Below, in pieces: positions 42,985-54,337 of a stretch of 64,000 nt of DNA. Each line of letters begins with the position of its first letter. Within the stretch, counting starts at the first letter, position 1. The DNA comes from Diabrotica undecimpunctata (taxonomy: Eukaryota; Arthropoda; Insecta; Coleoptera; Chrysomelidae), in assembly GCF_040954645.1 (NCBI RefSeq), contig NC_092809.1, forward strand, positions 80,255,435 to 80,319,434, given 5' to 3'. The notes beneath the pieces were generated by a model. That model made no database searches and was not told where the DNA came from. It saw nothing but the letters and a program-made list of their open reading frames with translations. A program made the translations under genes and the position numbers.

Positions 42985-43485
42985 ATTGTATCACTTGTAT
43001 CTTCAAAGTAATTTCCTTCTCTAGATGTATATTTTCATTTCATCTTTCTTATTCATTATCCGAGTGTTACAAGCATACAATGCCAATGGTCACGAACATT
43101 ATACCATTGCACTACCTACTTTTAGTAGTCTCTTTTGTATTTCTTTCCTCTTTATCAATTATTGTCACTCACCAAATATTTAAATTTGCTATATGCTGTT
43201 CTCCTTAGGTCGAATAAAAATAAATATCACAGTTCACATACCTAATGTATCATATCGTGTTTATGATCATCATATTATGAATCTGAAATTGGTTGTTTGG
43301 TGCAATGATAATTGGTTTCTAATAAGCATTAGTCAACTAACAAATCTAAGTTCCCTAACTTTTCTTCATCCTTTTTGCATGCTGTATGTGTACCTACATA
43401 CTTTCCAATTTTCTGCAGTGACTTTTAATAAAGCTTCCTCAACATTCTTTTCACATCAACTAATTTGAATGTATGTAGTTTGTTT
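42985..43485. other. No gene seen
   Basis: Sequence after the split transposase gene. No ORF, TIR or repeat was recognised. Confidence 0.3.
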
Positions 43486-43489
43486 CTCG

Positions 43490-44040
43490 CTACGTCTTGA
43501 TACAACAGTTATTTCTTCAATAACTGTTGTTTTTCGCTATGTCGCCCTTTACATGTGCCCATACTAGCTCTATAGGGTTAAGTTGACAGTAATTATATGG
43601 GGATAAACGAAGTACAGTTATTCTGTCATTTTTAGCTTTTTCATTGATTACATATTTTTTATACTTTTGTTTGTGTTATTGAACAATAATTCATGAGTCT
43701 CTTTTCCTTTTAACTAATTAAGTAAATAATGCCTTTATAAAGCCAAAGTTGGTAGTTTTTCAATTAAACAACAATGGCAATTAACATTATCCATTACTAT
43801 AACAGAATTTTGCGGTATGTTACTAACCGTTTGATACCATTAAATATTCCTCAAATACATACCTCTATTGTCATGATACTCTTTGGTGGTTCTTGAAGTA
43901 CATTCTAAAAAACCACCATTTACAAAGCCAGTTTCAGATCCAATATGAATAATTATTAGTCCACCTTTTCCAATAGGTGGGTTCAAACCAGAGTAATAAC
44001 CTTCCATAAAAGTCTATAATTGCAAGAAAATTGAGGCTTT
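43490..44040 (-). pseudogene. DD82E-type transposase fragment
   Basis: Minus strand reads YSGLNPPIGKGGLIIIHIGS, ETGFVNGGFLECTSRTTKEY, then VIVMDNVNCH (second Asp), and in another frame LTL...YGHM corresponding to NPIELVWAHVK. It aligns with the middle and C-terminal core of the 22837-24177 gene. There is no start and no first Asp, and there are multiple frameshifts and stops. It joins a + strand LINE fragment at about 44041. Confidence 0.7.
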
Positions 44041-44353
44041 TGAAATGTGGCTTTACCGTCGAATTCTGAAGATATCTTATACCCACCACGTTACTAATCA
44101 GGATGTTTTGTTGAGAATGCAAAAAGAAAAAGACCTGCTAACCACAATAGAATACCTCAGTCACATCATGAGGAACAGCGAAAGATATGAACTGCTGCAA
44201 CTAATCTTGACTGGAAAAGTGGAAGGAAAACGTGAACCAGAAAGGCGAATGATTTTCTGGCTGAAAAATCTAAGTAGGTACATGGTTCAACACAACAACC
44301 ACAAATCTTTTCAAAACAGCAGTTCGCAAAATACAGATTGCCATGATGGATAA
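44041..44353 (+). pseudogene. LINE 3' end fragment
   Basis: Reads MWLYRRILKISYTHHVTNQD, MQKEKDLLTTIEYLSHIMRN and LTGKVEGKREPERR, homologous to the fragment at 16205-16640. About 100 codons remain, with no RT core. Confidence 0.65.
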
Positions 44354-44414
44354 AGTAGTTCTGATTAAATTAAAATTACAGATTACAAATCGTTCTACTA
44401 TTATATTATATATA

Positions 44415-45044
44415 CAGTAGACTCCCTCTATAACGAGAACTGAAATGGCAGACTAATTACCTCGTTATAAGCCGATCTCGTTATATCAGACAACAATAAT
44501 ACTGTGAATATATATGAATATGTAGTTTTCTAAAACAATAACTTCCTGTAGCGAAGCCATTCGGAGCAATATAAGATGCTAATAAATATTGTTTGAATGG
44601 CGTTTTTGAAAAAAAGTTGTTTACTTTTATTGTCAATGAAACACATTAAAACAAAAACTCTGTACCTACAATTTTTTCCAACTACATAATGTATAAAGCG
44701 TATTTTAAAGGATAATAATAAACTATTGCTTCTACAATAGGAAGAAGTCTGTCATTTTTGACTGCTTTAAATTAAATTGTCAGTATCATTGTATCTATCA
44801 TATTTTCGAAAGATGTGAAATAGTTGTATTTATTGTAAAGAAGTTTATTGTGGGCGGCAGTTAAGTTTATTGCGGTGCAGTTAAAAAGTAAAAAAACACG
44901 TTTTTCGATCTTATTTTCTCTCGATATAACCAAATTTTCCTCGCTATAGAGGATTATAGTTCAATAGAAATTTCACGGGACATCTAATGTTAGTCGTTAT
45001 AAGCGAAACCTCGTAATAACCGTGTTCGTTATAGAGGGAGTATA

Positions 45045-45048
<4 letters not shown>
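44415..45048. mobile_element. Pogo-like MITE, copy A
   Basis: Inverted ends CAGTAGACTCCCTCTATAAC (44415) and its near complement GTTATAGAGGGAGTATACTG (ending 45048), flanked by TA. 634 bp, non-coding. Internal blocks such as AGCCATTCGGAGCAATATAA and TTCACGGGACATCTAATGT are shared with copy B at 59810. The TIR style (CTATAACGAG) recalls pogo/Tigger elements. Confidence 0.85.

Positions 45049-45077
<29 letters not shown>
45049..45077. repeat. (TA)n microsatellite
   Basis: Pure TA directly right of MITE copy A. Confidence 0.9.
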
Positions 45078-45082
<5 letters not shown>

Positions 45083-45599
45083 GTTTTATATGTAACAAAC
45101 TAAAATTTATAGATACCATTAACATTAGTAATTTTCTTGCTTCACTTTTCAAATTCCCAAACAACTCCAGTTTCTTCTACAAGAAGACTATGTCATCTAC
45201 ATAAATAGTATATGTATTGCTATTTACATGTGTAATTAATTTTATATTTGGTAAGGAAAGGTTTATCAAATAAACACTTATTTAAAAGGAGGAAAACTCA
45301 TAGTCATTTATTTTAAAATTGAATATAAAAAATACATATTTAGAAATAAAATGAAAAAGAATAGGTATATCTAACATTTTACAAGGATTCAATAATATAT
45401 TCTCAGAATAAACAAATTCTAGTTGAATATAGGGACAAGAGAAAGACAGAAGATTACTATATAAATTCAAAACATATATAGTGAAAGTACAATAATAGAG
45501 TAGCAGTAGACAAGTACCTAGATAAAATAAACAATACACTGGAATCTGGCTAAATAGCATCTAACATAGCAAGACCAACCATTCATACCCAATTCATCA
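45078..45599. other. No gene seen
   Basis: AT-rich intronic DNA. A 92-codon minus-strand frame at 45282-45560 is Phe/Leu/Tyr-rich with no recognisable motif and looks compositional. Confidence 0.3.
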
Positions 45600-45830
45600 T
45601 CACCAATCATTCAGGGCTCAATTAAACAACCAAGATGAGATATTACAAAAAAAAGTAAATTCCAATTGCACAAAACCTTAATACATCCAGTATTTACATA
45701 TGGATCTGAAATCTGGTTACTTACTCAAAGTGAAGACAGCGAATTGGCTACTTTAGGCAGAACAATCTTGACATATATACAAAGGAGAAAAATAAAAAAG
45801 GCAGATGGAGAAGAATATATGACCCATTAT
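45600..45830 (+). pseudogene. LINE RT thumb fragment
   Basis: Reads LHKTLIHPVFTYGSEIWLLT (about 45660-45720), matching the conserved IxPxLTYGSExW motif after the RT core of Jockey/RTE-like LINEs, followed by a degraded tail. About 70 codons. Confidence 0.6.
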
Positions 45831-46504
45831 GACCTAGTGTTAATTTTATGTAACACTTGCAGATGTATTTAGTCGGCTTTACATGAAGTTTCATTTTGAC
45901 TACAATCACATAGATGACGGTATAAAGCATTCAAAACAAACATAAGGAAGCCTTAAGTGGAAAGTCATACTGATAGTTGTTTTAGTTAGTGAGTAACTGC
46001 AGTCTAAACTAAATATAATTTAGAAAGTATCATAGAGTACATTTGTTTCGAGTAAGTGCTGCAAAAACCTTATTTTTAGAGTAAAACGCATATTTTTACA
46101 AGAATACTGTTAAATAGTGCTTTTTTGTTGTTGCCTGTGAAAATAGTTAGTTACTTTGTCTATGTTTGATAAAAACAGCTTGGAATAATTGTAAATTTAC
46201 TTATATGTAACGTTAAGCACTTTGAAGTATGTGTTGTTTTTCAACTTTTCACTAATATAAACATAGTTAACTTTTTGAAATTAATTAATTAATTTATTTA
46301 TTTGTCTACGAGAAATTGCCCAATTTAAATACAATCGTATAATACAAAAATATAAAATCCTAATTACTCACATACATAGCATAAAATTAAAACTAATATA
46401 GACAAAAAATAAACACAAAAAAAGTAAAATTAGGTCACAATAATTTAAAGTCAATTAAAATAATTTACACAGCTAGTGGCATCAAATAATCACAGGCAAG
46501 ATAT
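45831..46504. other. No gene seen
   Basis: AT-rich intronic DNA without recognisable features. Confidence 0.3.
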
Positions 46505-46885
46505 TAACTGCACTTTAAAAGTAGGTACTTTGCTTTTCAAAGCAATCCAAACTATCTGTATACTTATTAATTTGCAAACCTAGCCAGACCTAGATAGATA
46601 AGAATTATATCCATAGTTAGTTCGATGATGTGTAATTAGGTTAATAGCCTGGTTTGTCTAGAAGCACATGAAGGTTAATTTTTCCTAACAGTTGTGGACT
46701 GAAACTATGGGAGTGCAATAGACTATACAGCGTAGTTAGATTTTTGTGCATGCGTCTGGCCCGAAAAGTTACGAGGTTGAGAGAATTTTCAATATTAGGG
46801 TGATTGATTTGATTAACTGTATGGAGATTCTTAAATGAGATAAATCGTAGGACTTTATGCTGCTCTCTCTCGATTGAAATTAAAA
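46505..46885 (-). pseudogene. CR1/Jockey-like LINE C-terminal fragment
   Basis: Minus strand reads ISIEREQHKVLRFISFKNLH, NLVTFRARRMHKNLTTLYSL and PQLLGKINLHVLLDKPG. This matches the C-terminal region of insect LINEs that read LxxRRxxxDLxFLYKLL...CPxLLxxINFxVP. No stop occurs in about 90 codons, but RT is absent. Confidence 0.6.
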
Positions 46886-46934
46886 GAATATATTACAGGA
46901 ACCTTTAGGGGTGACACAATTCCTAAAACTTGTT

Positions 46935-47571
46935 CATTACTAAGAAAAAAAAAAAGAATTGACAAATTTGGAATGTGGATCATGACATTTTATAAAGTGA
47001 GTAGACAATAACATTTTGGCTGCTGCATCTATAGCTTATGGTGCTACTCCTGTGGGAACTGTGGTCATATATAATAAATAAGAAAAAAAAATATGTACAA
47101 ATTCCAAGACCTAAAATCATTGCCAAATATTAATAATATGGGAGGAACCGATTTGATGGACCAAAACATATCTACATATAGAATTGGAATCCGTTCAAAG
47201 AAGTGGTGGTGGTATATCTTCACATGGCTCATTGATGCAAGTATTAATAACAGATGGATACTCTGCAAGTACTACTACACCAAGATTTCCCAATTAGATT
47301 TCAGAAGATGTATTGCTTAGTCATATCTTAACAAATATACAAATGCATGGTGGAAGACCCAGTTCTTTGAAATTTAGTGTTTCGCTTAATAGAATATCAG
47401 ACAATCTAATGCGATGGAAACAATCACCTTTTAATAACTATATCTAACAACAAAAGATGTTGATGTGAAGGATAGGGGTGTAGCAGTAGTACTCGAACAA
47501 TGTGTAGCAAATGTGATGTCCGCATGTGTATTGACTGCAATAATTATATTTTTCATATGAGGACATTCTAG
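46935..47571 (+). pseudogene. piggyBac-like transposase fragment
   Basis: Frames read DNNILAAASIAYGATPVGTV (about 47006), NMGGTDLMDQNISTYRIGIR (third catalytic Asp region, about 47135), SKKWWWYIFTWLIDASINNR, and near 47510 a Cys-rich CSKCDVRMCIDC end. It differs from the copy at 5693-7641 (MDQN against CDQN), so it is a second piggyBac family. First and second Asp and the TIRs are missing. Confidence 0.8.
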
Positions 47572-47599
47572 TTTTAATACAAATTTCGTTGTGTTTCTT

Positions 47600-48084
47600 A
47601 AGAATTTATTTTATTTTAGCTACAATACTATAATGACCTAGCATTACATTTATGTAACACATGTTTGTTGTTAGTTAATAGATTTTTAGATTAAAAAATT
47701 GTTAATTTGTCTATTATTATACATTTTTAATAAACATATATTAGTTTCTTTAATACATACATTACAAAAAAAACTCGGATCATAATGGGTTAAATTAACA
47801 TTCATCAAAATAGGACCAAATAATACGAGGAAAGATGAAAGAAGATGAAATACTTTCCAAAATAAACAAATGTCAGATGGACATATAACACGAGGAAGAC
47901 CAAAGATTAGATATAGGTAAGGAACAAATACTTGGAATAAGTCATTAAAATAGATTGGAATGGAGAAATAAGTATTCCTGAAAAGATCAAAACCCAAACA
48001 AAAAAGGTTGTCAAGCCAATGATTATGATCACATTTTGAGAAATAATAGAAAAAAAAACATTTAGTATGATATTCAATAGTATT
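47600..48084. other. No gene seen
   Basis: AT-rich. A short ITRGRPKIRY-like reading near 47890 may be a LINE tail, but is too short to call. Confidence 0.25.
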
Positions 48085-48262
48085 CTCATTCTCATGCAAA
48101 AAAAATGTTGAATAAAATGTCTCCTATAATTTAACCATTGTTCCACATCATTAACATTTCTATTTACCAACACATCAACATTTTGTACAAAATCGTCATC
48201 ACCATCATTATTTTCCCTTAAACCCAGATTGTAAGGTAATGCTGTAGCACATATTATTGCAA
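48085..48262 (-). pseudogene. Possible PIF/Harbinger transposase C-terminus
   Basis: Minus strand reads TSLAIICATALPYNLGLREN, an acidic NDGDDD stretch, and NDVEQWLNYRRHFIQHFF before a stop. Harbinger-type (HARBI1-like) transposases end with a similar A/V-C-x-LHN, acidic linker and RRxxIxxxF pattern. The catalytic core was not found. A minus reading near 48740-48780 (EEVEEFLEFI) could be an N-terminal scrap. Confidence 0.4.
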
Positions 48263-49021
48263 GAGATGTATTTAATTTGGATTGTAGAACTTGTTGAAAA
48301 CAAGGAAACTGTGTTCCAAAATAGCTTTTCTACAATACAATATTTCTTGTTCTTATATGTGCACTATTGTATCTATTTTCTTTATCATTACCTAAAAATA
48401 TACATATATACATCTAGTGTACTGATTCTAAACATGCCAGTGGGGGATGGCTTCTATGCATTGTATTATAATCAGTGTATAAGAGAGAAAGTTTTTAAGT
48501 TCAACAACAATACCCATAATCTCCCTTCTATGATCAGAAAGAGCTACAATTCATTTAATGGAGCCTTTTAATGGGCAATCCCATAGAAACTGCTTATATT
48601 TTTATAAAGTATCATACAATATTTGTTGTTTAAGTGAATGCGCTGAAGAAATATTGTAAAATTCGATTGGATTTTAGATATAATTTTATCACGAATATAT
48701 GGGAATATATGGCTTTCATATACGTTCCAGACGATTTTCTTCTACAATGTGATAAATAAACTCTAAAAATTCTTCAACTTCTTCATAACAGTCTTAACAT
48801 TTTTTTATTGTAATTAGAAAAACTAAATAATATATATTGGAAGTGAATTGGAAAAAATTATTATTCAAACATAAACAAACAAAATTAGGTTAGAATCGAT
48901 GTGTGAGGTTGTCCAATTCTGATTACTGGATTACCGCAAGGCCGAGATAAGCAACCAAAAAAGAAGATGTATTTGGTGACTTTTCTAGTAACTTTCTTGG
49001 GTGTGAATCTGTCTTTTTAGT
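48263..49021. other. No confident gene
   Basis: A 104-codon + frame at 48257-48571 has no recognisable motif and overlaps the possible Harbinger remnant. The remainder is AT-rich. Confidence 0.25.
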
Positions 49022-49054
49022 TTACTCCTCCTGGTTAAAAAACAGAGTATAGTA
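49022..49054 (-). repeat. 33-bp inverted repeat, right member
   Basis: Reverse complement of 37827-37859 with two mismatches. It ends 85 bp before the vinculin exon at 49140. Confidence 0.65.
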
Positions 49055-49139
49055 GCAAAGTTATATTATTTTCAACATATACCATAAGTCATTGTATTGA
49101 AAACTAAGATATTTACGATTATTAATTTTGTTCTTATAG

Positions 49140-49322
49140 GTTGGCCGCGAAACGATTAACAGCTCCGATGATCCTATTCTACGTCAAGATATGCCATCTG
49201 CTCTTGTCAGAGTCGAACGTTCCTCAAAATTATTGGAGGAAGCTAGTGATATGCTTAAGCATGATCCATTTTCATCTCCTGCTAGGAAACGGTTGATAGA
49301 AGGTAGCGGTGGTATTCTACAG
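49140..49322 (+). CDS. Vinc: Vinculin coding exon (head domain)
   Basis: A 61-codon exon between TTCTTATAG and GTAATT, phase 0 at both ends. It reads VGRETINSSDDPILRQDMPS, ALVRVERSSKLLEEASDMLK, then HDPFSSPARKRLIEGSGGIL and Q. This aligns with vertebrate vinculin VGKETV...RDMPPAFIKVE...DPYSVPARDYLIDGSRGIL. It encodes helices of the first head bundle, where talin and alpha-actinin bind. It joins exactly to the exons before and after. Confidence 0.94.
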
Positions 49323-50844
49323 GTAATTATCCTTCATATTACTGTATTCACAAAATTAAAAGGGAAAGTCTCAATGGTTGACTGTATACCGTAGTTTAAA
49401 AAAACTTACAATTAAGTAACAACTTACATATAATGGAATTAGACCAGAGGAATTAACAAATTTCTCCTAAGCCTTTTTGACTAATTTCGTACATGTTATT
49501 GCGTCTCAGTTATTTTAAATTTTTATACGCTTATATTCATAGTATTTGTGCAAACCTATTTTACAATATTTAACATAAACTTTTTAATCGTTAAATGATT
49601 TAATTTGATAAAACAAGCTTTTTTTTCAATTTGGTGCTTTCAGAATTCATGTAGACCCAATAGTTTGCGCATAATAACGTTGTGTATGTGCTGTCGGTTT
49701 CCTTTGACTGTGGACTTAATCCATTAGCCGAACTAACTGAAATTACTCTTAAGACTTTATCTATTAGTATAAAAATATCTTTTATACTAATAGATAAAAG
49801 CTTTTTGGTATAAACAATTTCAATTTTGCAATAACTATTAAGTGAAACTTCTTGAAATTTTTAAAGCTAAATATTTGTGATATTATCCTTATTCTCACAC
49901 CAAATCAAGTTTGTTGTGCATTTTTAAAAAAGTTATTAATAATTTTTAAAAAAATCAACTTTTGAAGCTATTTTGCAATAATTAAGAAACAAATTAACAA
50001 AAATAAATTTACAAACCCTCATTTTAAAGGATTTTCTGTGCTTTTTCATAGGCTGGCATAGACAAATAGGATTTTTCATGTGAACTAAAAACCTCTTTTT
50101 TTGGTTTAAGTATAAGATGAGATAGTATTTAAAAAAATCATTTTCGTAACTAATAAAAGCGCTGAGATGCACCTACATGTATACATTTTTATGGCTTTTT
50201 AGTAAAATATTAATTATTCATAAACATTATATTTGTTATGTTTTTGTTTATTGCTATTGCTAATTTCGTAATCAAACGGATTTACCCCACTTTTTCCTCT
50301 ATTCTTTTACTTAAAGTAACCAACAATTAGTTTTAATCGCATTTAGTACCATTTTCGATTTAATATCTTCGTTTTGGTGTTAATTTCACTAAGCATAAAT
50401 TTATTTTTTATCAAGTAGGTGACTTGTGACGTTGTAGCTCTTTCAGACAGCATACTCGTTAAAACTCAGGTTTAAATTAAATAAAAATATATTCGAAATA
50501 AATAAATAACAAAATGAAATTATATCCTATGTAATATATACAATAAAAATTAAGAGCGTCAATCCTGGCGACGACGGCATCCACGGCGGTATGACCCACT
50601 GTTTAATATCTGCGAAAAATAAAATACAATTAATGATATAAAATCTAAACTGCAGTTATGCTGTGTTAATACACTTACACAGGACACAGACGGTAGGGAA
50701 CGGATCGAAGGAGTAGAGATGGAGCGGGCCAACCAACACTCGGCCCGATGAGAAACGAACGGTGTCCAATCAGTACTTGGACATAGGGGAGAATCTCAGA
50801 TCAATACTCCAAGACCGGGCACGGGACTGCCACTAGATCAGTTC
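49323..50844. other. Vinculin intron, no element recognised in first 1.5 kb
   Basis: AT-rich sequence with a small inverted hairpin near 49760-49795 (CTATTAGTATAAAA and its complement). From about 50550 a GC-richer block (GGCGACGACGGCATCCACGG) precedes the solo-LTR candidate and may be part of the same element. Confidence 0.35.
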
Positions 50845-51272
50845 TGTTATGAATTAATTAATTATAATCTATTCTATTTTATTTATTAATTCCTTACTAA
50901 TTTATTATATTGTTCTTATTTTAATTTATTAAAACACACGGTAATTTATATCAGTTTATTAAACCACTAATAATACATAATTTATTTATACGAACGATAC
51001 AATTTACACGCGGCGCGAATCTTCCAAAAAAATTAACTGTTCCCCCATATAAAATGTTTCATTTATATACATAAACTGCCGTTATGTCGAAAAGTCGACA
51101 ATCCTCTCTACCAGACTGAGCGGCGAAAATGGTAACGGTAAAACTGTTGTTTTTATAACAAAGGGTGTTGTCAGGTAGGCGTTACCTAGAAAATACTCGA
51201 ATGAATAAGCATATTAGTGATAAACCTGTTTACCGTTCTGAGTCATACGACACGTCACCATCTATCGTAACA
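50845..51272. mobile_element. Solo LTR candidate
   Basis: 428 bp starting TGTTATGAATT and ending ATCGTAACA, giving the TG...CA ends and TGTTA/TAACA short inverted repeat typical of LTRs. Flanks GTTC and GTAC are similar but not identical, so the target duplication is uncertain. No coding sequence is adjacent. Confidence 0.4.
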
Positions 51273-52597
51273 GTACTCTAGCAGAAGGGGTTGGCAAGCA
51301 GATCTCTGCTTTCTCTTGTGGCGGATGCTCTTTTATACAGTCGAAGGCCTTCCATCTCCTCTAGCGCATATCGTGGAGGAGGAACTTCTGGTAGGGGTGC
51401 GTGCGACTCCATATATAAAATAATTTGGTTTCGAGACTAACTCAAAGGTTACAGTAGTGATATCAAACTTATCAGTTCACAGCGCTTTTAGTACCTCATA
51501 TAGTACGTTAAATTTTAGTACGTAAAAATACGTTTGTTTCTTACGTATGTCCGGTTCATTTCTTAGATTATAAAAACTTGATAAAAATACACTGACCTTA
51601 AAGCGGTGCATTGGTATCGGTTTTTAATAATGAGAATAATTTTTTGTAGTCGAATTAAAAGTAAAAGCGCATTTGTTTAAAAAGATAAAACAAAAAATAT
51701 ATTCTTTAAAATAAAATGTAATTCCTAATAAAATAAGAAATAATTCTTTATGTCCTACAGAAATGATTCAAATATTATGACCTACGGCTGAACAATATCT
51801 GTCATAAAATATGTGACACCTTTTCTGGTAACACTTCTTGAGCGTGACATTTTCTGTAATTTTTGAGGCAATAACAACTTTCAAAATTTTTAACAATTTA
51901 TGAATTGACAATACGCAAGGAATTGGTTCCCTCTCAAAAAAAAAAAACAAAAAATAAATCTACACACTTTTGTCCAGAATTATCACCATAAAACCATTTT
52001 ATTATTTGAACTTTTTCTGTGGGCGTATAAACAGACATGTTTACAAAAATTAATTAAAGATCTATGCTGTTAACGCTTTAAACAACCACTGTGTAATGAC
52101 AAATTCGACGGCATGCAGTGTTGTCATTTATAGGGTGTATATCTAATTTAAAACATAACGTACTGTATTTTTATTTTTTTTTTATTTTTAAAACTTTTAT
52201 AGAAGCCTCTTACTACAGGCTTTTGACCGACGCTAGAAGTAACCTTTTACTCCGACATGCATTTACGGTTCACCCTTGAAAAACACTCTTTTTCGCTCTT
52301 TAAGTAGAGAAAAGACGTTTAAATGAAAGTAAAAGATTGCATTTCATTTCAATTCGAATTTCACCATTGCTTTACACGTGTTTTGAGTTATTCAACTCCT
52401 CATCAGGATCACTTGTGGAATTTCAAACTGAAATGAAATGCAGCGTAGTATTTGGCGTTGGCCATTATAATTAAAATAACAGCTGGGTACGCTAGCAGCC
52501 ACATCTACACGAAAGAAGTCGAGAGACTTCTAGCCTTTGAATTAGCGGTTCGCCTAATTTGCTATCAAAGAGAGGTCTCTTGACTTCTTTTAGCTTC
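51273..52597. other. Mixed non-coding DNA with PLE-like end
   Basis: Near 52370-52425 a block with CAACTCCTCATCAGGATCAC resembles a PLE or LINE terminal signal. Near 52513-52582 a hairpin pairs AAGAAGTC...AGAGAC with GTCTCTTGACTTCTT. No ORF was recognised. Confidence 0.35.

Positions 52598-52655
<58 letters not shown>
52598..52655. repeat. (TA)n microsatellite
   Basis: Pure TA directly left of the mariner relative at 52656. Confidence 0.95.
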
Positions 52656-52659
<4 letters not shown>

Positions 52660-53983
52660 GATATGCGCTTAGAAAATTAATTTTTATTGATTTATAACAT
52701 TAATAAATTATAAATGAATTATAATAAATAACTTGAAAGTAATCCAGTAATTAATACATGACTTAATCTTAAATGTTCGAATTGTAGCCCTTGTTGTATT
52801 TGACAGTAACCCAAACGTTGTACAAATTCTTGTAGAACCTTGTTTATGCTTTCGTGAGAAATATTATTTCCTTACGAATTCTTGTCGAATTTATTTACGA
52901 AGTCTCCAATATTTGCAGGTTTCGTTTTATAAACAACATTCTTTAAATGACACATAAAATAATCCAAAAGATTGAGGTCTGGCGACCTCGCTGGCCATTC
53001 AATATGTCCACGTCTTCCATTCCACCTGTTCGGAAAAATTTCGTTTAGGTACCTTCAAACATCTAAAGCATAATGTGGAGGCGCACCATCCTATTGAAAC
53101 CATAAACTTTTATCAAAACCTCCAAGATTAATTGTACTGGGGAATAAATTAACTAAAGTAGGTACGAGATACCCACTTAAAAACTGAAGGTATGCTGGCC
53201 CGTTTATATTACCTTCGAAATAGTAGCGTCCAATGATTTTATTTCTTACAATACCAGCCATACGTTTACCTTTTGTGGGTACTGTGTATGATGTTCCCGC
53301 ATCCAGTTGAAGTTTTCTTTTGCCCAGTATCTACAATTCGGACGGTTGACCTCGCCATCTAATTTGAATGTAGCCTCATCAGAAAAAATAATATTTTGAA
53401 CCAAGAGAGCAAAATTGTATTCTTTTGTCTGGATCAGCCTCGTTTATTTAATTCCTGTACAACTGTGCATTTTACTTACTTTACTTACTTTTACGTACTT
53501 TGTTACCGTTGTTTTGCAAACATCGAGATCACTACTAACTTTACGAACAGAAGTGTGCGCATCTTCTTCAAAAGCAAGTAGAACATCTAATGTAACATAA
53601 TTTACAGAGGGACGACCTGATTTGCGTGCATTTTCAACCGTACCAGTTTCTCGAAATTTCTTTTCAATCTTACTTACTATTGACTGCGTGATGGGTATTT
53701 CTGGATATTTATCATTAAATAAATTACACGTTTCCGAGTTCTCGATTCGTCCCCATACCCAATCATCATGAGTATTTCAATTCTTTGCTTTACACTCAAA
53801 TTCATTTCTACTTAAAATTAATTCTAAGCAATAATACAGAACATTCACGAATTAATACAATTATTGTACTACTTAATTGTTAATGAACGTTACTAAAAAT
53901 AATTACAGTTTACCAAAAACTATAAGTGGGCTACTTTTTTGCAATTGATAATAAATAATTTATTTTCTAAGCGCATATCTTTC
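52656..53983 (-). mobile_element. Mariner-like element (DD41D type), decayed
   Basis: Inverted ends GAAAGATATGCGCTTAGAAA (52656) and its complement (ending 53983). 1328 bp. One transposase pseudogene lies on the minus strand. The left end abuts a (TA)n tract; the right side has no clear TA repeat tract. Confidence 0.82.
52755..53806 (-). pseudogene. DD41D mariner-like transposase pseudogene
   Basis: Minus strand from ATG near 53806: MNLSVKQRIEILMMIGYGD, then KIEKKFRETGTVENARKSGR and [11 protein letters not shown] (first Asp). FQ-stop-DGAPPHYALDV (second Asp) and WPARSPDLNLLDYF (third Asp) follow; spacing of the last two is about 41. There are several frameshifts and stops (for example before DGAPPH). 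The end reads FVQRLGYC. The protein is related to, but clearly diverged from, the 27351-28419 gene. Confidence 0.8.
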
Positions 53984-54059
53984 AAATTATATACATTAGA
54001 TCCTAGTATTGTACTTTTTAGAAATCAGCTCATTTTTATCGATCTAAAAATGTCCTAAA

Positions 54060-54245
54060 ATACAGGGTGTTACATTTAAAAAAACAGCCGATGCCGTCAT
54101 CACTGTAATGTGTATCACCTCGTATAATGAAATTTTCTTGTAAAATGTTGAACATTAAATTTAAAAATCGACGTGTTTCAGATTTTTTTAAAAAGGCTTT
54201 TCATTTGGGAAATATCGAATTTATTCCATACTTTACGGACACACG

Positions 54246-54252
<7 letters not shown>
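54060..54252. mobile_element. Short MITE candidate
   Basis: Starts ACAGGGTGTTACATTTAAA and ends TTTACGGACACACGGTGTA, whose complement begins ACACCGTGTG. The ends are only loosely similar. Sequences ending TCCGTAAAGT-ACACGGTGT style are common in insect MITEs. About 190 bp and non-coding. Confidence 0.35.

Positions 54253-54334
<82 letters not shown>
54248..54334. repeat. (TA)n microsatellite, 87 bp, one break
   Basis: TA run with one TATTATA interruption near 54295. It sits at the 3' end of the LINE on its right. Confidence 0.95.

Positions 54335-54335
<1 letters not shown>

Positions 54336-54337
<2 letters not shown>

Larger units (their letters stand above)
13281..49139 (+). other. Vinculin intron, 35.9 kb, made of nested transposons
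   Basis: The intron runs from the GTAAGA donor at 13281 to the TTATAG acceptor before 49140. Nearly all recognisable sequence inside is transposon-derived, in both orientations. I saw no additional vinculin exon in it, and the flanking exons encode directly adjacent residues. Confidence 0.85.

Noticed and set aside
45282..45560. 92-codon minus-strand hydrophobic ORF as a membrane protein
   Set aside because: Phe/Leu/Tyr-rich frames are common in AT-rich DNA; no start context, homologous motif or neighbour supports it.
48257..48571. 104-codon + strand ORF as a host gene
   Set aside because: No recognisable motif, AT-driven composition, and it lies in transposon-rich intron.
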